A stretch of DNA of 64,000 nt. It comes from JAQVEB01 sp028698105. GTDB lineage: Bacteria > Bacteroidota > Bacteroidia > Bacteroidales > Dysgonomonadaceae. The stretch lies in contig CAXYYA010000002.1 of NCBI GenBank assembly GCA_964293155.1, positions 51,664 to 115,663 on the forward strand, read 5' to 3'. Shown here piece by piece: positions 56,908 through 64,000 of this stretch. The first letter of the stretch is position 1. Every line of letters begins with the position of its first letter. Position numbers and translations under genes: made by a program. A model generated the notes under the pieces. It had not been told where the DNA came from. It searched no databases and saw only the letters and a list, made by a program, of their open reading frames with translations.

Positions 56908-56934
56908 GCCGACGATCTTTCGCCGGCTTTTTTT
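56908..56934 (+). terminator. Intrinsic terminator after the phosphatase-like gene
   Basis: A 7-bp stem with one mismatch (GCCGACG / CGCCGGC, loop ATCTTT) is followed by seven T. It lies 42 bp past the stop codon. Confidence 0.75.
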
Positions 56935-56945
56935 GCATGAAAAAC

Positions 56946-57001
56946 TTAACATAAACGTAACCCTTTCGTAATCGCTTTGTAACAAAAATGAAAGACCTTT
57001 G
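56946..57001 (+). promoter_or_regulatory. Candidate Pho box and promoter of the TonB receptor gene
   Basis: Four half-sites start exactly 11 bp apart: TTAACAT (56946), GTAACCC (56957), GTAATCG (56968) and GTAACAA (56979). Seven-bp repeats with 4-bp spacers are the layout bound by PhoB-type regulators. A -7-like GACCTTTG ends at 57001. The same layout lies upstream of the gene at 61805. Confidence 0.65.
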
Positions 57002-57036
57002 CGCCGTAAACTCATACGTATATAATTGTACTTTTA

Positions 57037-59805
57037 ATGAAAAAATTCTCACGGTTATCTCTCAGCCGATCTATAAATTTCCCGGTTGCGTTTATTCTCA
57101 TTATCTTACTCTTATCAGCAACGAAAACTTATGCACAAGCCGGAACTATAAAAGGAAGTATCGTTGATGCCAAAACGCAGGAACCGCTTATTGGAGCTTC
57201 TGTTCTTGTGGAAGGTTCCACAAACGGTGCAGCGACAGATTTAGACGGAAATTATATTATCCGTAATCTGCCGGCAGGAAATGTAAAATTGTCCGTTTCT
57301 TATGTTGCATATAAGCCCGTTACCAAAACCGATGTGCGTGTTGAAAACAATAAAGATGTTGTCGTAAACTTCGCCCTCGAGTCCGACGATTATGCTCTAC
57401 AAGAGGTTGAAGTGGTTGCCAAAGCAAACAAAGAGAGCGAGAACATCCTTTTGCTGGAGCAAAAAAAGGCCCTGGTTGCTACGCAAGCCGTGGGTGCGCG
57501 AGAACTTTCACGAAAAGGTATCGGCAATGCCGAAGCCGCTGTAGCACAAGTTTCGGGAATATCCAAGCAGGAAGGCGTGAAGAACGTTTTCGTGCGCGGA
57601 CTGGGCGATCGTTACAACGCCACCATGCTAAACGGGTTTCCGATTCCTTCGGAAGACCCGGAGTACAAAAATATCGCGTTGGAGTTTTTTGGAACGGATA
57701 TTATCCAAAACATCAGCGTAAACAAGGTATTCACCAGCGATGGTTATGGCGATGCCGGCGGTGCCATTATCAATATTTCTTCAAAAGAATTGGTAGGGAA
57801 ACAAGAATTAAACCTTGATGTATCTGCCGGATTTAACACCAAAACTATTTCCCAGGAATTCCTGAAATTAGACGGTGTAAATTATTGGGGAATTTCCAAA
57901 AACACGCAACCCGGCGAAGATTACAAAACAGTTTTTGGTTTTACCAACAGTCTCGACCCGGGCAAAATAAGTCTCCCGTTAAACCATAGCTATGGAATAT
58001 CGGGCGGCAAAAGTTACAATATTGGCCGCAACAACAATCCACTTTCGTTTTACTTCGTAGGTTCTTACAGCAATGGTTATTCATATACGCACGAAAAAGT
58101 GGTTAATACGACATCCACCGGCGAAATAGTACAAGACCTCAACGGGCACAAATATTCCGAAAACATCAATCAGATGGTTCTCGGCAACATCAATTTAGGA
58201 CTCAATAAAAAACACAACTTAGCTTATAATTTAATGTTGGTTCACGATAACGCCCAGTACGTTGGCGACTACGTGGGCACTAACAGTGAGTTTGTGAGTT
58301 CCATACAACCGGATCAATACGAAACTCAGGGTTTTTTACGCAGGCAACAATCGAACGACAACCTACTCATAACAAACCAATTGACATCTAATTGGACATT
58401 AAGCAAAAGATTAAAAATGGACGCAGGTGTATCGCATAACTACGTTAAAGGATTGGAGCCGGACAGGCGCGAGAACAATCTTTTCAGAAAAAACGAAACC
58501 GAATATGGGCTGCTTTCCGGTTCGGGCGTGCAAGTCAGAAATTTCACCGCTTTAACGGAAAATGATTTTAACACAAAATTAAATTTCACCTACGATTTGG
58601 CGAAAAAATTTACCGGAGATATTTCTGCAGTCCAATTAGGATACAATGGCCGTTTTGTCTATGACAATTTTGCCGAAACCGAATACACGATGACTGCCGT
58701 AAATACCGACGGGATAACACTGGACAATCTTAATTTAGACAACTTATACAATCAACAAAATCTTACGAACGGCCTGTTTGAAGAATACAACAAAATAGTA
58801 AGCACTTACAGTGTGAAAAAATTTATCAACTCGGGGTACGCAAACATCAGTTACCAGTTCAACCCCAAATTGACGGCCAATATCGGCACACGACTCGATA
58901 AAGTTTACCTGCAAATAAACTACGACATCAATAGCGGAAATGTTGCCAACGATTCCAAAAAACTGACTCCGTTTTATGTGCTTCCAAGTCTGAATATGAA
59001 GTACGACCTGAACGACAAGAACTCATTGCGTTTGGGGTTGAGCAAATCCTATACCTTGCCGCAATCAAAAGAAATTTCGCCCTACCAGTACATCGGCATG
59101 AACTTCAAAAGCCAGGGTAACCAAAACCTGAATCCTTCGGATAACTACAATGCCGATCTGAAATGGGATTATTATTTAAGCCCGTCGGAATTGATCTCGG
59201 TTACCGGTTTCTACAAACATATCAAGAATCCCATCGCGCGCATCGAGGTCGGAAATGCCGGAGGTTATCTCACTTATCGCAACATCAGCAATTATGCGAG
59301 CGTGGCGGGAATTGAACTGGAAATCCGAAAAAACATTTTCAACAAAGTAAATTCATTAGCCGAAAGAGTTAACAAACTGACCGTAGGATTGAGCAGCTCT
59401 TATATTTATTCCGATTTAAAGGTTCAGAATATTGAAAACACCCCCGATAAAAACTCGCAGTTGGAAGGTGCTGCCCCGTTTATTGTGAATGCCGATATTT
59501 CTCACACTTACACGCACAAAAACAAATCTTTTACAAACTCACTGGTACTGAATTATTTTAGTGACAGAGTATATACAATTGGAACACAAGGATTTCAGGA
59601 TATTATCGAGAAAGGAATTCCTACCCTTCATTTTGTCTCAATTTCAAAATTAAATAATCACCTGGGATTAAAATTTAAAGCGAATAATATTTTAGATCCG
59701 ACGTTCCGCTTAACGCGAAAAGGGAACAACGGGGGAGATAAAATCGTCCTCAGCGAATACAATAAAGGTATAGACCTAAGTTTGGGTATTACCTATGAGT
59801 TTTAA
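57037..59805 (+). CDS. TonB-dependent outer-membrane receptor with N-terminal regulatory-like domain
   Basis: A 922-residue receptor. After a signal peptide (ending TYAQA) comes a carboxypeptidase regulatory-like domain (GTIKGSIVDAKTQEPLIGASV, about 36-115), a TonB-box-like LQEVEVVAKA, a plug (GVKNVFVRGLGDRYNATMLNG, 180-200) and a barrel ending GITYEF. It is not a SusC (no SusD partner, shorter, different plug signatures). It is followed at 55 bp by a beta-helix lipoprotein gene, a common pairing in Bacteroidota. The Pho-type promoter suggests uptake of phosphate-containing compounds; this is inference. Confidence 0.9.
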   Translation: MKKFSRLSLSRSINFPVAFILIILLLSATKTYAQAGTIKGSIVDAKTQEPLIGASVLVEGSTNGAATDLDGNYIIRNLPAGNVKLSVSYVAYKPVTKTDVRVENNKDVVVNFALESDDYALQEVEVVAKANKESENILLLEQKKALVATQAVGARELSRKGIGNAEAAVAQVSGISKQEGVKNVFVRGLGDRYNATMLNGFPIPSEDPEYKNIALEFFGTDIIQNISVNKVFTSDGYGDAGGAIINISSKELVGKQELNLDVSAGFNTKTISQEFLKLDGVNYWGISKNTQPGEDYKTVFGFTNSLDPGKISLPLNHSYGISGGKSYNIGRNNNPLSFYFVGSYSNGYSYTHEKVVNTTSTGEIVQDLNGHKYSENINQMVLGNINLGLNKKHNLAYNLMLVHDNAQYVGDYVGTNSEFVSSIQPDQYETQGFLRRQQSNDNLLITNQLTSNWTLSKRLKMDAGVSHNYVKGLEPDRRENNLFRKNETEYGLLSGSGVQVRNFTALTENDFNTKLNFTYDLAKKFTGDISAVQLGYNGRFVYDNFAETEYTMTAVNTDGITLDNLNLDNLYNQQNLTNGLFEEYNKIVSTYSVKKFINSGYANISYQFNPKLTANIGTRLDKVYLQINYDINSGNVANDSKKLTPFYVLPSLNMKYDLNDKNSLRLGLSKSYTLPQSKEISPYQYIGMNFKSQGNQNLNPSDNYNADLKWDYYLSPSELISVTGFYKHIKNPIARIEVGNAGGYLTYRNISNYASVAGIELEIRKNIFNKVNSLAERVNKLTVGLSSSYIYSDLKVQNIENTPDKNSQLEGAAPFIVNADISHTYTHKNKSFTNSLVLNYFSDRVYTIGTQGFQDIIEKGIPTLHFVSISKLNNHLGLKFKANNILDPTFRLTRKGNNGGDKIVLSEYNKGIDLSLGITYEF

Positions 59806-59860
59806 ACACTTTATTACGAATTATCAGAAACTAATTATTTATCAACTAAATTTAGCAAAA

Positions 59861-61051
59861 ATGAAAAAATTATTTTTAACTGTAAGTGCATGTGCAGCAT
59901 TGGCAATGTCTCTCACATTCATGTCGTGCGGCACCGATACGCCTGTAGTATCTAAAAATCCCGTAGATGTTCTTATCGAACAAGGAGTATTGAACGGAGC
60001 ATTAGATCACGATGTAACGTTAGATGCCGCCAAAACCTATTCTTTGGCCGGAACTTTCACTATCAAAAACGGCGCCTCATTGACCATTCCCGCAGGAACA
60101 ACCATCAAAGCTTCAGAAGGCTTCGGAAGTTATATCATTACAGAACGCGGCGGCAAAATATTCATTGACGGTACGGCCGACAAACCGGTTACGATGACCG
60201 CCGCCGCCAACAACCCTTCTGCCGGATATTGGGGTGGATTAATTCTGAACGGGAAAGCCAAAATCTCCGGCCCCAATGGCGTTCTGGCAGAAAGCTCGTG
60301 TGAAATGAACACCGACGTAAAATACGGTGGAAACGACGATAACGATAGTTCCGGATCCATCACCTATTTGAAAATTTTATACGCCGGCGCACGCTCGAGC
60401 GCTGAGGTTGAACACAACGGATTTACTTTGGATGCCGTGGGTAGTGGAACAAAAATTGAAAACGTATATATATTGGAAAGTGCGGATGACGGTATCGAAT
60501 TTTTCGGAGGAACCGTGAATGTGAAAAATCTGTTGGTTGTGAATTCCGACGATGATATGTTCGATAATACACAAGGTTACAGAGGAACATGGGAAAACTT
60601 CTACGGCATTTGGGATAAAGGTTACACCAGCACCGAATCCGATCCGCGCGGTATTGAATCGGACGGTAACCTCGACGGAAAAACGCCCGACGATGTAAAC
60701 CAAACGGCTTTCACCGTAAAAAACATGACAATTGACCTGAAACTGGATTATAACACCGCTTCGCAGGCCACCTTCATGCAAGATGTTATTAAAATTCGCC
60801 GTGGGGCCAAAGCTACTATAACAAATGCGTTAGCAAAAGGCTCAGGCGCTGTGCAAGACTTCGTGGATTGCACCGACAGCAAAGGCGATGCAGCGGCAGG
60901 AACCGCTATCAACATTACCAGAAGTTTATCTAATCCCATCACCGGTACTGAAAAGAAACCGGGTGCAAACAACGCAACCATCAATGTTGCCGCAGGAAAT
61001 ACCGGTTGCCCTTCCAATATCTTCGCCTGGACGGGTTACACAAATTTTTAA
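59861..61051 (+). CDS. Beta-helix lipoprotein partner of the TonB receptor
   Basis: A 396-residue lipoprotein starting MKKLFLTVSACAALAMS with lipobox FMSC (Cys23). A longer frame overlapping the receptor gene is unlikely. It has FTIKNGASLTIPAGTTIKA and SAGYWGGLILNGKA near the front, then short parallel beta-helix turns (IENVYILESADDGIEFFGG, VKNLLVVNSDDDMFD). Such proteins are often mis-annotated as multidrug transporters. They are probably surface proteins that hand substrate to the receptor. The role is unproven; placement and co-transcription with the receptor are the main evidence. Confidence 0.78.
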   Translation: MKKLFLTVSACAALAMSLTFMSCGTDTPVVSKNPVDVLIEQGVLNGALDHDVTLDAAKTYSLAGTFTIKNGASLTIPAGTTIKASEGFGSYIITERGGKIFIDGTADKPVTMTAAANNPSAGYWGGLILNGKAKISGPNGVLAESSCEMNTDVKYGGNDDNDSSGSITYLKILYAGARSSAEVEHNGFTLDAVGSGTKIENVYILESADDGIEFFGGTVNVKNLLVVNSDDDMFDNTQGYRGTWENFYGIWDKGYTSTESDPRGIESDGNLDGKTPDDVNQTAFTVKNMTIDLKLDYNTASQATFMQDVIKIRRGAKATITNALAKGSGAVQDFVDCTDSKGDAAAGTAINITRSLSNPITGTEKKPGANNATINVAAGNTGCPSNIFAWTGYTNF

Positions 61052-61074
61052 TCAGTGAAATTTTCAATAAAAAT

Positions 61075-61109
61075 AAAAAAAGTATCCCGTTAAAATGGGA
61101 TACTTTTTT
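61075..61109 (+). terminator. Intrinsic terminator after the receptor/lipoprotein operon
   Basis: The stem GTATCCC / GGGATAC with an 8-nt loop is extended by A7 and T6 runs on either side. It lies 24 bp after the stop codon and should work in both directions. Confidence 0.9.
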
Positions 61110-61158
61110 GTTAAAACCGCAAGGTATATTCTTTTTTTTATAACTTTGTTAGTGCAAC

Positions 61159-61166
61159 TAACTTTG
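61159..61166 (+). promoter_or_regulatory. Candidate promoter of the MORN-repeat gene
   Basis: TAACTTTG is an exact TAnnTTTG box 17 bp before the ATG. A second copy of the same box lies 18 bp upstream (61141-61148), so two start sites are possible. Confidence 0.5.
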
Positions 61167-61183
61167 TAAATTTTGTCGCTATA

Positions 61184-61666
61184 ATGAAAAATATAATCAT
61201 CTTTTCTCTGTTCCTAAGCGCGTTTTTCCGGATCAACGCACAGGAAATAAAAGAAACACCGCCCATCTATTATGTGAACGGCATTTATTTTGCCGATAAA
61301 AACCAAACCCAGTTATATTCCGGCGACTACCGCGAATACTACGCAAACGGCACTTTAAAGCTCGAAATGCAGATCAAAAACGGACAGCCCGAAGGTGCGT
61401 ACGTAGTTTATTTCGAAAACAGAAAACCCAAAGAAGTGCGTGCCTACAAAGACGGTAAGCTTCACGGATTGTGGAGAACCTACGATATTTCAGGCCAACT
61501 GATCTCCGAGGCCGAATACAAAAACGGAGCAAAGCACGGCACATGGCGCATTTGGGACGAGTTGGGTACCCAACGTTACGAAATGAACTATTTTGAAGGA
61601 GCTAAAACCGGAATATGGCGCATGTGGGATGAAAAAGGTACTCTCGTTGACGAGAAAAGATACTGA
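61184..61666 (+). CDS. Secreted MORN/YwqK-repeat protein
   Basis: A 160-residue protein with a signal peptide (MKNIIIFSLFLSAFFRINAQ). It carries about four repeats of the MORN_2/YwqK type: YYANGTLKLEMQIKNGQPEG, KEVRAYKDGKLHGLWRTYD, ISEAEYKNGAKHGTWRIWD and RYEMNYFEGAKTGIWRMWD. Such repeats form beta hairpin arrays and often serve in binding at the envelope. Databases label some of them YwqK-family antitoxins, but there is no toxin gene here. It has its own promoter and lies between two terminator/promoter units, so it looks monocistronic. Confidence 0.8.
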   Translation: MKNIIIFSLFLSAFFRINAQEIKETPPIYYVNGIYFADKNQTQLYSGDYREYYANGTLKLEMQIKNGQPEGAYVVYFENRKPKEVRAYKDGKLHGLWRTYDISGQLISEAEYKNGAKHGTWRIWDELGTQRYEMNYFEGAKTGIWRMWDEKGTLVDEKRY

Positions 61667-61707
61667 TATCCCCAACAAACACCCTGAAACAGAGACAACT
61701 CAAAAAG

Positions 61708-61763
61708 TTCACAAATTCTTAACAAAATCGTAATGCTTCTGTAACAATAATATATAATCTTTG
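61708..61763 (+). promoter_or_regulatory. Candidate Pho box and promoter of the small regulatory-like domain gene
   Basis: Half-sites TTCACAA (61708), TTAACAA (61719), GTAATGC (61730) and GTAACAA (61741) are spaced exactly 11 bp. The -7-like AATCTTTG ends at 61763, 22 bp from the start of the last half-site. That is the same distance as in the promoter at 56946-57001. Confidence 0.65.
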
Positions 61764-61804
61764 TATCGTGAAATTATAAGATTATAAAAAGATATATTAT
61801 TGTT

Positions 61805-62167
61805 ATGAAAATTATTCTATCCCTTATCGCAACCGTAATTTTATCCGTTTCGGTTTATGCCGGAAACGATAACGGCAGCAAAAACAAAGAGGTCGGCAAT
61901 GTGACAACAAACACTGAAGTGAAAGCGGCAACGATTCAACTCACCGGTAATGTGATGGACACGAAAAGTAACGAAACTTTAGCCGGAGCCACCGTTTACA
62001 TTGACGGGGAAAAAGCCTACTCTGATCTCGACGGAAACTTTACTTTTACCGACATCAAGCCCGGTAAACATAAAATCTCGGTAGAATTAATTTCTTACGA
62101 AAAATCGGAACAAGAAATTGATATTAACCAAAACAGTAAAATTAATATTCATTTGGTTCAAAAATAG
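61805..62167 (+). CDS. Small secreted protein with a single carboxypeptidase regulatory-like domain
   Basis: A 120-residue protein: signal peptide (MKIILSLIATVILSVSVYAG), a polar linker, then one beta-sandwich domain from about residue 45 (IQLTGNVMDTKSNETLAGATVYIDGE, DLDGNFTFTDIKPGKHKI, in pieces). This is the same domain type found at the N-terminus of the TonB receptor at 57037. A stand-alone copy under the same Pho-type promoter suggests it works with that receptor system, perhaps as an adaptor in the periplasm. Function is not known. Confidence 0.8.
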   Translation: MKIILSLIATVILSVSVYAGNDNGSKNKEVGNVTTNTEVKAATIQLTGNVMDTKSNETLAGATVYIDGEKAYSDLDGNFTFTDIKPGKHKISVELISYEKSEQEIDINQNSKINIHLVQK

Positions 62168-62239
62168 CAAAAATCAATTTTTCATTAACTCTCTATGGGT
62201 CTTTGTGAAGGTGTAGATGCGAATCTGTGCCTTTTTTCG

Positions 62240-62247
62240 TATCTTTG
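62240..62247 (+). promoter_or_regulatory. Promoter -7 box of the 56-aa membrane protein gene
   Basis: TATCTTTG followed by CACC is an exact and typical Bacteroidota -7 box. It lies inside the longer possible reading frame, which rules out the upstream ATG and sets the start at 62269. Confidence 0.7.
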
Positions 62248-62268
62248 CACCGGAACAAATCCGGTAAA

Positions 62269-62439
62269 ATGGCACGAAAAAAACTCTCTCAAACACAAAT
62301 TGCCTTTATCATCCTGCTTTGGATAGCTTTGGTGGCCTACATTCTGTTGAACGCAGAAATAACGGGAATGACCATTCTGTCCATTCTCCTTTCAGGCGCA
62401 ATCGTCTTCATCCCGATTTACAAAAATCTAAAAAAATAA
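62269..62439 (+). CDS. Small two-helix membrane protein (56 aa)
   Basis: Starting at MARKKLSQTQ, the protein has a basic N-terminus and two hydrophobic helices (about residues 10-27 IAFIILLWIALVAYILL, and 32-49 MTILSILLSGAIVFIPI), ending KNLKK. The charge pattern predicts both ends in the cytoplasm. The start is fixed by the promoter just upstream (15-25 bp). I do not recognise the family. It lies 120 bp before gdhA, which has its own promoter, so no functional link is implied. Confidence 0.65.
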   Translation: MARKKLSQTQIAFIILLWIALVAYILLNAEITGMTILSILLSGAIVFIPIYKNLKK

Positions 62440-62501
62440 CGGTTTTCGTAACAATTATCACAAAAAGACGCGAAATATATTTCATTATTAAATATTTTTC
62501 G

Positions 62502-62509
62502 TAATTTTG
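62502..62509 (+). promoter_or_regulatory. Candidate promoter of gdhA
   Basis: TAATTTTG is an exact TAnnTTTG box about 50 bp upstream of the gdhA ATG, in an AT-rich region. Confidence 0.6.
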
Positions 62510-62559
62510 TTGTCCTATTTGATTGTTATAGAAATTTCACATCATAAACTGTTATTTTA

Positions 62560-63894
62560 ATGAAAACTTCAGAGGTTATCACGCAATTAAAACGGCGTTT
62601 TCCAAACGAACCGGAGTACTACCAGGCAGTACACGAGGTATTGGAATCTATTGAGGATGTGTATAATCAACATCCCGAATTCGAAAAAGCAAACCTGATA
62701 GAAAGATTGGTCATCCCCGATAAAATCACCTCTTTTCGGGTTACCTGGGTAGATGACAAAGGAAACGTGCAAACCAACATGGGTTACCGCGTTCAACACA
62801 GCAATGCCATTGGGCCGTACAAAGGCGGATTGCGTTTTCACGCATCGGTTTGTCCTTCCATTCTTAAATTTTTGGCCTTCGAGCAGGTCTTTAAAAATGC
62901 GCTCACCACGCTGCCCATGGGAGGCGGAAAAGGAGGATCGGACTTCTCGCCGCGCGGTAAATCCGATGCCGAAGTCATGCGTTTCTGTCAGGCTTTTATG
63001 GAAAGTCTCTGGAAAGTTATCGGCCCCGATACCGATGTTCCCGCCGGCGATATCGGCGTGGGCGGACGCGAAGTTGCCTACATGTTCGGTAAATACAAAA
63101 AACTCACCGGCGATTTCACCGGAACCCTTACGGGTAAAGGCATCGAATTCGGTGGATCGCTCATCCGTCCTGAAGCAACGGGCTACGGAAACGTGTATTT
63201 TCTGCTGGAAATGCTGAAAACCAAAAATATAGACATAAAAGGGAAGAAATGTCTTGTTTCCGGTTCGGGAAACGTGGCACAATATACGTGTGAGAAATTG
63301 ATCGAACTCGGCGCCATACCGGTTTCCCTTTCCGATTCCGACGGGTATATTTACGATCCCGACGGCATTACCAAAGAAAAGCTGGATTATGTGATGGAGC
63401 TTAAAAACCTGTATCGCGGCCGCATTCGCGAGTATGCCGAAGAATTCGGGTGCAAATATGTGGCAGGAAAACGCCCGTGGCACGAGAAAGGCGATATCGC
63501 CCTTCCTTCGGCAACGCAGAACGAAATTGACAAAGACGATGCCGAAGCATTGGTAGCCAACGGCGTAGTCGCCGTGTCGGAAGGTGCAAATATGCCCAGC
63601 ACACCCGAAGCGATTGAAATATTCCAGAAAAACAAAATCCTGTATGCGCCGGGTAAGGCTGCAAACGCCGGAGGTGTATCGGTTTCGGGACTGGAAATGA
63701 CCCAAAACTCGGAACGTATTTCCTGGACAAAAGAACAAGTGGACGACAAACTAAAATGGATCATGGCCAACATCCACGAGAACTGCGTAAAATACGGAAC
63801 CGATGAAGACGGCACGGTAAATTACGTGAAAGGAGCAAATATTGCAGGGTTCATGAAAGTCGCCAAGGCTGTAATGGCTCAAGGCATTCTGTAA
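62560..63894 (+). CDS. gdhA: NADP-type glutamate dehydrogenase
   Basis: A full-length 444-residue hexameric-type glutamate dehydrogenase that makes glutamate from 2-oxoglutarate and ammonia. The substrate-binding Lys is K88 (GPYKGGLRF), the catalytic Lys K124 (LPMGGGKGGSDF), and PAGDIGVGGREVAYM holds the catalytic Asp. The dinucleotide fold has LVSGSGNVAQYTCEKL, and the late block GKAANAGGVSVSGLEM is present. The length and blocks match Bacteroides and Clostridium enzymes. NADP preference is assumed from homology. It has its own promoter and terminator. Confidence 0.97.
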   Translation: MKTSEVITQLKRRFPNEPEYYQAVHEVLESIEDVYNQHPEFEKANLIERLVIPDKITSFRVTWVDDKGNVQTNMGYRVQHSNAIGPYKGGLRFHASVCPSILKFLAFEQVFKNALTTLPMGGGKGGSDFSPRGKSDAEVMRFCQAFMESLWKVIGPDTDVPAGDIGVGGREVAYMFGKYKKLTGDFTGTLTGKGIEFGGSLIRPEATGYGNVYFLLEMLKTKNIDIKGKKCLVSGSGNVAQYTCEKLIELGAIPVSLSDSDGYIYDPDGITKEKLDYVMELKNLYRGRIREYAEEFGCKYVAGKRPWHEKGDIALPSATQNEIDKDDAEALVANGVVAVSEGANMPSTPEAIEIFQKNKILYAPGKAANAGGVSVSGLEMTQNSERISWTKEQVDDKLKWIMANIHENCVKYGTDEDGTVNYVKGANIAGFMKVAKAVMAQGIL

Positions 63895-63917
63895 TGGCCT
63901 TTTATAATGATTTTTAA

Positions 63918-63952
63918 AACAGAAAAGCGGGAATTTTTGCCGCTTTTCTGTT
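63918..63952 (+). terminator. Intrinsic terminator after gdhA
   Basis: A perfect 13-bp stem (AACAGAAAAGCGG / CCGCTTTTCTGTT) closes a 9-nt loop 23 bp after the stop codon. The U tract is short, but the A/T-rich ends help. Confidence 0.8.
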
Positions 63953-64000
63953 AAATTCTCAAACATACAATTTTTTTTATCTGAGGTTTGCCGGATTTTT

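Noticed and set aside
61184..61666. YwqK-type antitoxin of a toxin-antitoxin pair
   Set aside because: The MORN repeats explain the database label; the protein is secreted and no toxin gene is adjacent.
62587..63738. Long open frame (383 aa) on the minus strand opposite gdhA
   Set aside because: It is antisense to a certain gene with strong codon bias, has no recognisable domain, and has no promoter of its own.
1..64000. CRISPR arrays, tRNA/rRNA genes, transposases or prophage genes
   Set aside because: No regularly spaced repeats, no cloverleaf-like sequence and no mobile-element proteins were recognised on either strand.

Overview
The window looks like a chromosomal segment from the Bacteroidota, most likely Bacteroidales. 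It carries three SusC/SusD pairs, many SPII lipoproteins, promoters of the TAnnTTTG type and moderate to low GC. I cannot name the species. No tRNA, rRNA, CRISPR array, insertion sequence or phage gene was seen.

Layout. (1) About 1-14,500, minus strand: a glycoside-processing cluster. A seven-gene unit runs DUF2264 (GH154-like), two DUF6807 (PmoA-like) proteins, a Tat-exported Gfo/Idh/MocA oxidoreductase, a lipoprotein oxidoreductase, SusC and SusD, and ends at a strong terminator (2170-2219). Below it lie a second Tat-type Gfo/Idh/MocA protein and a DUF1080 gene cut by the window edge. Oxidoreductases next to DUF1080 recall the 3-keto-glycoside route known in Bacteroides. (2) 14,497-15,727: a control region with a 21-bp tandem repeat carrying two TATATTTG boxes, a structured inverted-repeat element, and an AraC-family regulator on the plus strand. 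(3) 15,731-20,650, minus strand: a four-gene catabolic operon in the order SDR (UxuB-like), PfkB kinase, 6-phosphogluconate dehydrogenase, LarA-type nickel epimerase. (4) 20,823-55,402, minus strand: a very large polysaccharide utilization locus (PUL). It has two SusCD pairs, a DUF1735 surface binder, four different heparinase II/III-type lyases, a PL8 lyase, two PL5/PL38-type alginate_lyase proteins, a beta-propeller and a beta-helix candidate lyase, two GH88 enzymes, one GH2, one sulfatase and one alpha/beta hydrolase. (5) 55,805-64,000, plus strand: a phosphatase-like lipoprotein lacking the catalytic Cys, a TonB receptor with a beta-helix lipoprotein, a MORN-repeat protein, a small regulatory-like domain protein, a 56-aa membrane protein and NADP-type glutamate dehydrogenase.

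How it fits together. The large PUL is a lyase machine for a uronic-acid-rich, at least partly sulfated polysaccharide. SusCD pairs import oligosaccharides, lyases and GH88 finish them, and the sulfatase and esterase-like protein strip substituents. The neighbouring operon suggests an unusual fate for the uronic acid. Fructuronate would be reduced to D-mannonate (SDR), epimerised at C2 to D-gluconate (LarA), phosphorylated (PfkB) and oxidatively decarboxylated to ribulose 5-phosphate (Gnd). That would bypass the usual mannonate dehydratase/KDG/KDPG branch. This is the most interesting system in the window, and it is an inference from gene content and conserved residues.

Regulation. The enzyme half of the PUL is separated from the transport half by an intrinsic terminator (44601-44632), which predicts attenuated enzyme expression. 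Two plus-strand genes share an identical promoter architecture of four 11-bp-spaced half-sites upstream of the -7 box, typical of PhoB boxes, which suggests phosphate control.
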